64,000 bases of DNA, from the NCBI GenBank assembly GCA_023653785.1, contig JAMKCH010085008.1, positions 97,414-161,413 on the forward strand, written 5' to 3'. Shown in pieces: positions 57,798-64,000 of this stretch. The DNA is from Ophioderma brevispina (Eukaryota; Echinodermata; Ophiuroidea; Amphilepidida; Ophiodermatidae). The translations under genes and the position numbers were made by a program. Position 1 is the stretch's first letter, and every line of letters starts with the position of its first letter. Below the pieces are notes generated by a model. That model was not told where the DNA came from. It ran no database searches and saw only the letters and a program-made list of their open reading frames with translations.

Positions 57798-58542
57798 TTA
57801 AGTAATGTGGTCGACCACATTTTGGTCTTGCATCTTGGTCAAAAATTTCACTTATCTTATTGCCTAATCACAACTACACAAATAATGCAAAGAAAAACAA
57901 TACTATGTTCATCTCTTTGTTTCTTCTTCTGAAATTCCGTCCAAAACAGATAATACCAATCAAGCAGATCAACAAGCCATTAATGCCCAAAGTGGTTTAC
58001 AAAGGCAACGGAACATGACAGCTAAGACAATCAGATGGATGGCAGCGGGACATGGTTAATGAATACTGAGACAATTAAATGTAATGAGACAACATGATTG
58101 AAATTTTATGTTAAAATCATTGCAAGTGCAATTGAACCTCAGGAGACTGGTGGCTCTGAGATAGATTTTTGATCATGCGAATACGCAGAACCGGTATGTT
58201 TAAGATGGACATGCATCACGATTAAAATCAATCCTGTTTTATGTCTGTGCATTAAGCTGAACTTTTCCATACACACCACCCCACCCAAACTATCCCATAG
58301 GCATCCCATTAGATAAAAAAAATGATTATAAAAACTAAAACTGCACATGCAACCAAGAGATAAACACAAATCACCCACTAGTATTTGCATAACACCCTGT
58401 ACAAGGATAACATGTTTGTTTGATTTGCTCACTGCACTTGAGCTAGCGTAACATATTTACACATTGATTTGCAAATATCAAGTACATTCCACTTAAAGTA
58501 GTAACCGCAATATACCATTCCCCACTGTCCTACAATGCAACC

Positions 58543-58749
58543 AAGAGAAGATATCAAGCTTCCCATAATGCATTGCTTATGGAGGTTTTTGTGGCGGTAC
58601 TGATTTGAATCGTTAGAGATGAAAAATGGGCTAAACTATCCACTTAGTATTAACTTGCATTTAAGAATGTTTCTTCTCTAACGATTCACAATGACTACCT
58701 GTACAAACTCTCCCATAGAAGCCTTGTGAATCACTGATATCTTCTCTTC
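58543..58749. mobile_element. Foldback MITE (207 bp)
   Basis: Outer arms 'aagagaagatatca'/'tgatatcttctctt' and inner arms 'gaatcgttagaga'/'tctctaacgattc' pair in register, with intermediate stretches also similar, forming nearly the whole element into one hairpin. Confidence 0.75.
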
Positions 58750-58881
58750 ATGCACATTCCAGGGCAGTGTATATCTTGATTTTACCCAACTTGTGTGTTG
58801 TTTCTATTGATAACTTATGTAGTTTGAGGTTGGTTCACCCCTAAATCGTGCACTGTGGGTCGTAATTTCATCATGAATTAA

Positions 58882-59229
58882 GCACTATCAGTCCTTTTTT
58901 TCCAAATGCCAAATGCCCATTTTGTCTCTGAAATTGCTAGTGTTAGGTCATAATCATTACCCTTATATTACTTTTCTTGGTAAAAAACAGACACGAGGCA
59001 TTTTAAATTGGTCTTGGAAGATGCCATTTACGACAGTTTCTGATCCCTACTTTTATTATTAAACACAGTCATAAAATTCATCATATCTTGACAAATACGG
59101 CATTTTATGCTTACCACTTACCGGGGTCTTTACTACAACATTTCCATACAGACATGCAAAAAATAGACTGATGATAAATAGGCGGGGGCGCGAATTGTTT
59201 ACATTGTGAAGAAATCGCTGATAGTGGCT
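58882..59229. mobile_element. TTAA MITE, 'ggcactatcagtgat' family, second copy
   Basis: TTAA at 58878-58881 and 59230-59233; ends 'gcactatcagtcc' and 'cgctgatagtggct' are diverged versions of those at 13987-14335, and lengths agree (348 and 349 bp). Confidence 0.75.
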
Positions 59230-59399
59230 TTAAACATAGATGGCAATTATAAGGATATTTAGTGAATAGAGGTGGTAAGCAAGTATCCATAAAGTAGGAA
59301 ATCTGTATACGTTTAATAATAAGTGATTGTCAGGGCTGCTAATGGATTTCTTGCCACTGGCTTTAGAGTTTTAAATGTTGGCACGCCATCACATTCTTG

Positions 59400-59480
59400 T
59401 CCCCCCCCCCCCTGAGGTAAATAAGAAATTTACTGGGTGGGCCAAATTTAATTATGGCCAAACATAAGAATAATTTACTG
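59400..59480. repeat. 'tttactgggtgggccaaa' repeat, copy 1
   Basis: A C run followed by 'tttactgggtgggccaaatt' and 'tttactggtgggcaac'. The same phrase occurs twice at 61725-61800. Confidence 0.6.
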
Positions 59481-60491
59481 GTGGGCAACTTTAATTTCTC
59501 AGATTCCTTCAACAAATTTGCTATTTATAAAACAAACAACAAAAAAACAAAAAGCTTATAGTGTCAAATTGGTTTTATGTACCCTATACACAATATAAAG
59601 AACACAGGACATTTCAAAAAAGTTTCACTCCATTTTTTCAAAACCTCTTTTACTATTATAATGCTTACACAATGTTTAAATCACACATGAAGTTAATAAG
59701 CCCAACTCCGTCTCTATGTATAAAAGATGATTTAGTATGCACCTCTATGGGCTGATTAGACAGAAAACCAGTCAAATTGTTTGTTTTTTTTTTTCCTTTG
59801 TTTGTCCAATATACCTCCAAACTTTCTCGGTGGGTGTTCACTGAACATCGCTCATTTGACAATTTTATAGTGTCAGATTATAACATTAACAACAAATGAA
59901 TCTATACACCGTTTTATTGACTCAGGGTAAAATTCTAATTATTATTAGATTCCAATATTGGTCCCTTTTTCAACACCTTTTTATTATTCGTCCATGAATC
60001 TAACTTTGACTGCAAATTAAAGGCCTATGTCTACCCTCCCCAACTGAGACTGAGTGAGCCGTTATTCAGTGTCAACCCACTTACATCATATGCAATATTG
60101 AGCCCCCGTTTCCCGGAGTCCAATGAATTCAATCCCCATGTTTTCGTAATATAATTCAATTTGGAAAATATGATATAGGCTGCTCAGTAACTCAGTCCAT
60201 TATTTGGCGGCGCTTTTTGGGTTAAGTATACTAGAGTGATGATTAATGCAAAAACAAAAAAGGAACACAACAAAGCTTTGTTGAAAAGAGGCAATTTAAT
60301 TTTGGAGCCATAATTGCATTTTGTTTTGTTTTATTGATGAATTCATAAAATGTGGCTTTTTTTTTGGACAAAAAAATGCCAGAGAAGATATTATTACTTT
60401 AAACAGGTGATCCAAAAATCCATATTTGGTTTGTTTTATTAAGAATTCATATAGTAAAACCTGATTTACCCACTGCCAGTAGTTTGACTTA

Positions 60492-61216
60492 GGCCCGTAT
60501 TCGCAACAATGTTTAACGCTAATCACTGTTTAAAATCGCAATTTAACGCCCGCTAAAATAAACACAATTCTCAAAGCATGGTAACTTTAAGCTGTTTAAA
60601 TTTTAGCCGAACATCGTTAAACAGTCTAAACAACGTTGTTTAACTTAAACTTGGTCCGGGGCTATTTAAGCGTGTTTAACTTCACCTTTCATCAAGTGGC
60701 TGATATTTTCAGCTCTATGTGATACTCGTGGTTAACCAGTTGTCTCCTGTATTTCGCTTATTCTTTCTTTTCCGAGTCCTAAGTTTATTTCTTCTCGTCC
60801 ATTTTTCCTTTTGGCTTCTCTTTTTATGCTCGTGTGTATCTGGTTTATAGTATTGATAACCGCAAGTGCAGCACAGTCGAACTACAACAGTTTTAAATAG
60901 TCCCGGTGTTTTTCTCTATCACTGAACAAAATTCTAAGCTCCTACATAACCGCGACATTACTGAAATTTACCGTGGGGTTCCGGATAGCATCTACAACTA
61001 CGGAGGCATTATCTGACCTATAAATTGTTCACGGCGCACGTAATATTATAGGCCGAAGTATCTGTCACAAGTTTAGTGGATGATAGTTACGGCGTTTAAA
61101 TACCGTGGTTTGCTAAACGACTAGTTACAGATTTAACCTCGGTTTATTTTAAACTGCTTTAGCTAACACAGTTTAGGCCTACCACCGTTTATTTTAAACC
61201 TCGTTGAGATATGGCC
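60492..61216. mobile_element. Foldback element rich in 'gtttaaaataaac' words
   Basis: The left end 'ggcccgtattcgcaacaatg' and right end 'cctcgttgagatatggcc' are roughly inverted, and both flanks carry many 'gtttaa', 'taaaataaac' and 'ttaaac' words that can pair across the 725 bp. Boundaries approximate. Confidence 0.5.
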
Positions 61217-61699
61217 AATAATGTTGGTATAATTTAAAATAAAACAATACCACAGCGCAGTTGCATTTCGGTTTTTGGAGGTACTTACTGCAAACAAACA
61301 TCCATTTTATTTGGACTGGTATTTGCAATTTTGTATTAGCGTTCCATTCCACCATGCCTAAGAACTAATGGAGTAATAGTTACTTGCCCCGAGTCAATGG
61401 TGATCATTTTTTTTTTATATATCCACACAAAAGACAAGAATTTCAGCATCTTCCAATAAATTCAATATAACATACATTCCTCTCTCTTTTGTCCTTTAAG
61501 ATGGTGATCTTCATTTAATTAGTATAGACCTTTAGTAAGTTTGTTCACCCAACTATCCTGAATACCCTAATTGTTTGGTGTAGAGTCACACCGCAAGCCT
61601 ATCAGAATATTCTTTTACTCATGACAATTTTTATTAGCATCATAATTAGCTAAATACTGCAACTTCATTAATAATATTTTTGGGTCGATAATTTATGCT

Positions 61700-61840
61700 G
61701 GGGGGGTCAAATAATTAACTGGGTCGGGGGCCAGTTGGTCTTGGTCATCCCTTATTTACTGGGTGGGCCAAATATTCACTGGGTGGGGGGGTCATGGCCC
61801 CCCCACTTTCCTATGTATTTACCTCCCTGTTCGCCCCCAC
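61700..61840. repeat. 'actgggtgggccaaat' repeat, copies 2-3
   Basis: 'taactgggtcgggggcc', 'tttactgggtgggccaaat' and 'tcactgggtgggggggtc' in tandem, followed by a C run complementary to the G run. Confidence 0.55.
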
Positions 61841-62711
61841 CAATTAATTTGGGGTATCAGAAATTTCACATTTTCTCACACCCTAATTCCCAGAACATGT
61901 TTCCTTTTTGATGTTACGTACACACCCTCAACCCAAATTAATTAAATTAAACTGCACTTTGGCCAATTTAGCACACATTTTTTGCTATACACGAACCATA
62001 AGAATAGTACACAGAAGTCCATATGTGATGCGGATCTGGGAAAACCAGCCACATTTATATTTTGAGTTTGATTATCATTGAAGATTTGAAATATAAAGTT
62101 TGCATAACTTTTTACTCTTTCACTAAGATACACATATCAAAAGTTATGCCTTATACAGTCTGACAAAAAATAAAGTACAAACATAAACAGATTTTAAGCT
62201 ATTTTCTTTATTTTGTCAAAACTGGCCTGTGCGACAGTGGGGGTTTTTCACAGATCACATCACATATTAAGTTTGATGTTTGTATGAATACAAGCAACAG
62301 AATAAAAGATACGTAAATTCAAATAGTGTTTAAGGGGCAGTCTGCAGTCTGACAGAAAGACGGACTGGAATTTGTATGGATGAATGATAACAAACAGCAA
62401 CAACATTTAGTTGACAAATATCTTCCCTTGCAACAAGCAGAGCCTTACAAAAGACGAAACTGTGCCAAGATATGAAATCCAGACAGACAAATCTGAGAAG
62501 CATGTAAACCAGATCACAATGCACGTGAATGACACCTTTGCAGCATCTAATCTCCCCTAAACCAGTGTAAAGTGTTTGCCCACCGACCTTGAGACAAAAT
62601 AATACATTGGATTGCAAGCCATTTAGTAACAGAGAGCGATGTCTGACTGGTGGTGTGTGCATCAGAGGATGACAATGTCCGCAACAAGGTTATTAAATAT
62701 CAATTCTACCT

Positions 62712-62910
62712 CACCGCGAAGTGCATTGACTTTGCCGCATTTTGCACAAGTTTCCTGCCTCGGTGAATGGTCGCGGCAACTGACTACGCGGCGACTAATT
62801 TCGGAACTGATGCGACACATGCCGTGTAAAGTCACTGTTCTTAAAGTTATTTATAATTTGATGGAATGCAGCGTGTTCAGTGGCGCAACACTTTGATTTA
62901 TATGTCTGTC
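62712..62910 (-). promoter_or_regulatory. Possible promoter and first exon (minus strand)
   Basis: A locally CpG-rich patch in AT-rich DNA. On the minus strand, 'ttataaata' (about 62860-62852) is followed by CG-rich leader and an ATG at about 62738 opening MRQSQCTSR, which runs into a consensus donor (CGCG|GTGAGG) near 62712. The arrangement suits a TATA promoter with a very short coding first exon. No downstream exon was identified. Confidence 0.25.
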
Positions 62911-63244
62911 TGTTGACAGATTTGTTTGATGCACATCTACACACAACTACTAAAAATACAGATGCTTAAAAAATACTCTCAAGGGCCCATTTGAAATATG
63001 TCACCCCAACTGATTCACTCACAGATCTCTCTTGGCAATTTTAAAAATTGAATTATTATATTCTCTATGTTATACAGAATATTAGCTTTCAATGGCAAAC
63101 TTTGAATGTTTCTAGCATCCATAATTGCCAAGTTATTTTCAAAAGGATGAATTTCTAATTTCTAATGTTTCTTTTAACAATTCCTTTGACAAGTAGAGGA
63201 CAAGTTCAGTCAGCCAGAGTTATATAGCTATTCTTAGGAAGCAG

Positions 63245-63487
63245 TCATTATTTATGCCAGGGGGGAATGGAGGATTTAAACTTTTTTTCGGTAAAAATTT
63301 TCGCGTTCCCCCCTCGCTTCCATTCAAAAATTTCACACTCTCCCCTTGATCATGCTGATTTCCCCATTTAAAAGTTCATGTTCCCCCTCTCTCTCGTTGA
63401 TGAAAAATTTCACGTTCCCCCTCTCTCTTACAAAAAATTTTCGGGTTCCCCCCACAAATCCTCCATTCCCCCCCGCATAAATAATGA
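63245..63487. mobile_element. Foldback MITE with internal tandem repeats
   Basis: Ends 'tcattatttatgccagggg' and 'cccccgcataaataatga' are inverted, with 'aatggaggattt/aaatcctccatt' continuing the arms to about 33 bp. The interior consists of five units of the type 'aaaaatttcacgttccccct', 35-45 bases apart. Confidence 0.85.
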
Positions 63488-63515
63488 CCCCTCCCTTACA
63501 TATGTGTCTTTTGGT

Positions 63516-63659
63516 AAACATTCATACAGAAGTCCCAAGTAAGTAAATGAGGTATTACAATTGATTCCGTCATGTGCTCTATGATGTTGTGCAGTAGCGC
63601 TTGATAGAATAAATGGCAATACCTCATTTGCATACTTGGGACTTCTATATGAAATGTTT
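63516..63659. repeat. Foldback repeat, 40-bp arms
   Basis: 'cagaagtcccaagtaagtaa' + 'atgaggtatt' (left) is matched in inverted form by 'aatacctcatttgcatactt' + 'gggacttct' (right). Inserted close to the preceding MITE. Confidence 0.8.
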
Positions 63660-63781
63660 TCCTGTCTTTTTGCATCTTGGTACCACACAATTCAAGGTTA
63701 TACGTTGCATAACACTATTCCTTCTTAAGCCACAACTAACAATGATTCAGCAGATACAAACAAATCATGGTTGGCTAACTA

Positions 63782-64000
63782 ACCCGGGGGGCCACTTGTA
63801 TTCAAAGGTGGATATGATGCGTGAACAAGAAAACGCGTAAAAAGGGTATCTTTTTTCCAACAGGCGATGTACGCGCGTACATTGATTAGGGTGTCAAAAA
63901 CAGCAAAATATGGGAAAAGGGTATGTTTTTTAAGTAACCCTAAAATTGTGATGTACACGAGATCACAATCAAAAAAAAATATTGTAATTTGGAAGTAAAG
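63782..64000 (+). mobile_element. 'cccgggggg' MITE, left part, cut by window end
   Basis: 'cccggggggccacttgtatt' followed by 'caaaggtggatatgatgcg' and several 'aaaagggtat' words matches a MITE type I know from sea urchin, hemichordate and other marine invertebrate genomes. The right end lies outside the window. Confidence 0.6.

Overview
The window is eukaryotic, intron-era DNA with no bacterial-style gene organisation: mostly AT-rich, gene-poor sequence packed with decayed transposable elements, foldback MITEs, minisatellites and homopolymer runs. The repeat types (TTAA-flanked MITEs, L1/Tx1-like and Jockey/CR1-like LINEs, a DIRS-type tyrosine-recombinase retrotransposon, tRNA-derived SINEs, the 'cccgggggg' MITE at the right edge, scattered AAATGGCNGCC modules) are the mix I would expect from a marine invertebrate, plausibly an echinoderm, hemichordate or relative. 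That placement is an inference from repeat flavour only. No intact host gene is visible; a few exon-sized coding-like segments are listed with low to moderate confidence.

Layout. 1-4866: a degenerate + strand LINE (endonuclease, reverse transcriptase with YADD, C-terminal GGLKM box, A-rich end). 5.4-6.4 kb: two possible leader exons of membrane or secreted proteins. 6.5-9 kb: two minisatellites and a family of palindromic MITEs, one nested in another. 9.1-10.1 kb: a possible minus-strand exon cluster. 11-17.6 kb: a run of TIR elements that can be told apart by their target-site duplications (9 bp MULE-like, TTAA, 8 bp hAT, TA) followed by a tRNA SINE. 17.83-17.90 kb: a nearly perfect 29-bp-stem hairpin. 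18-21.6 kb: repeats without genes. 21.7-23.7 kb: a second LINE (GVPQG, YADD), interrupted by a MITE. 24.4-24.7 kb: the best candidate host exon. 26.7-29.4 kb: a 1.28-kb tandemly duplicated, TGACC-rich unit ending in an A tract and two hairpins. 29.5-32.3 kb: AT-rich, gene-free.

32.3-38.3 kb is a sharply GC-rich island: a minus-strand DIRS-like element with gag-like region, reverse transcriptase, RNase H and tyrosine recombinase in that order, broken by many frameshifts. 38.6-39.1 kb is a diverged tandem duplication. 42.5-43.4 kb is a 31-bp minisatellite of about 30 copies. 43.4-44.7 kb is an inverted-repeat-bounded segment holding the 3' end of a third LINE. 44.8-45.4 kb is a long-armed foldback element. 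50.3-50.8 kb holds a remnant of an uncharacterised Cys-rich, transposon-linked protein type. From 51 kb to the end there are SINE heads, more TTAA MITEs and several foldback elements, and the window closes inside another MITE.

The recurrent theme is non-autonomous DNA elements mobilised by several unrelated transposases (none encoded here) and at least four retroelement lineages. Many apparent gene breaks are single-base indels, so part of the decay could be assembly error rather than biology.
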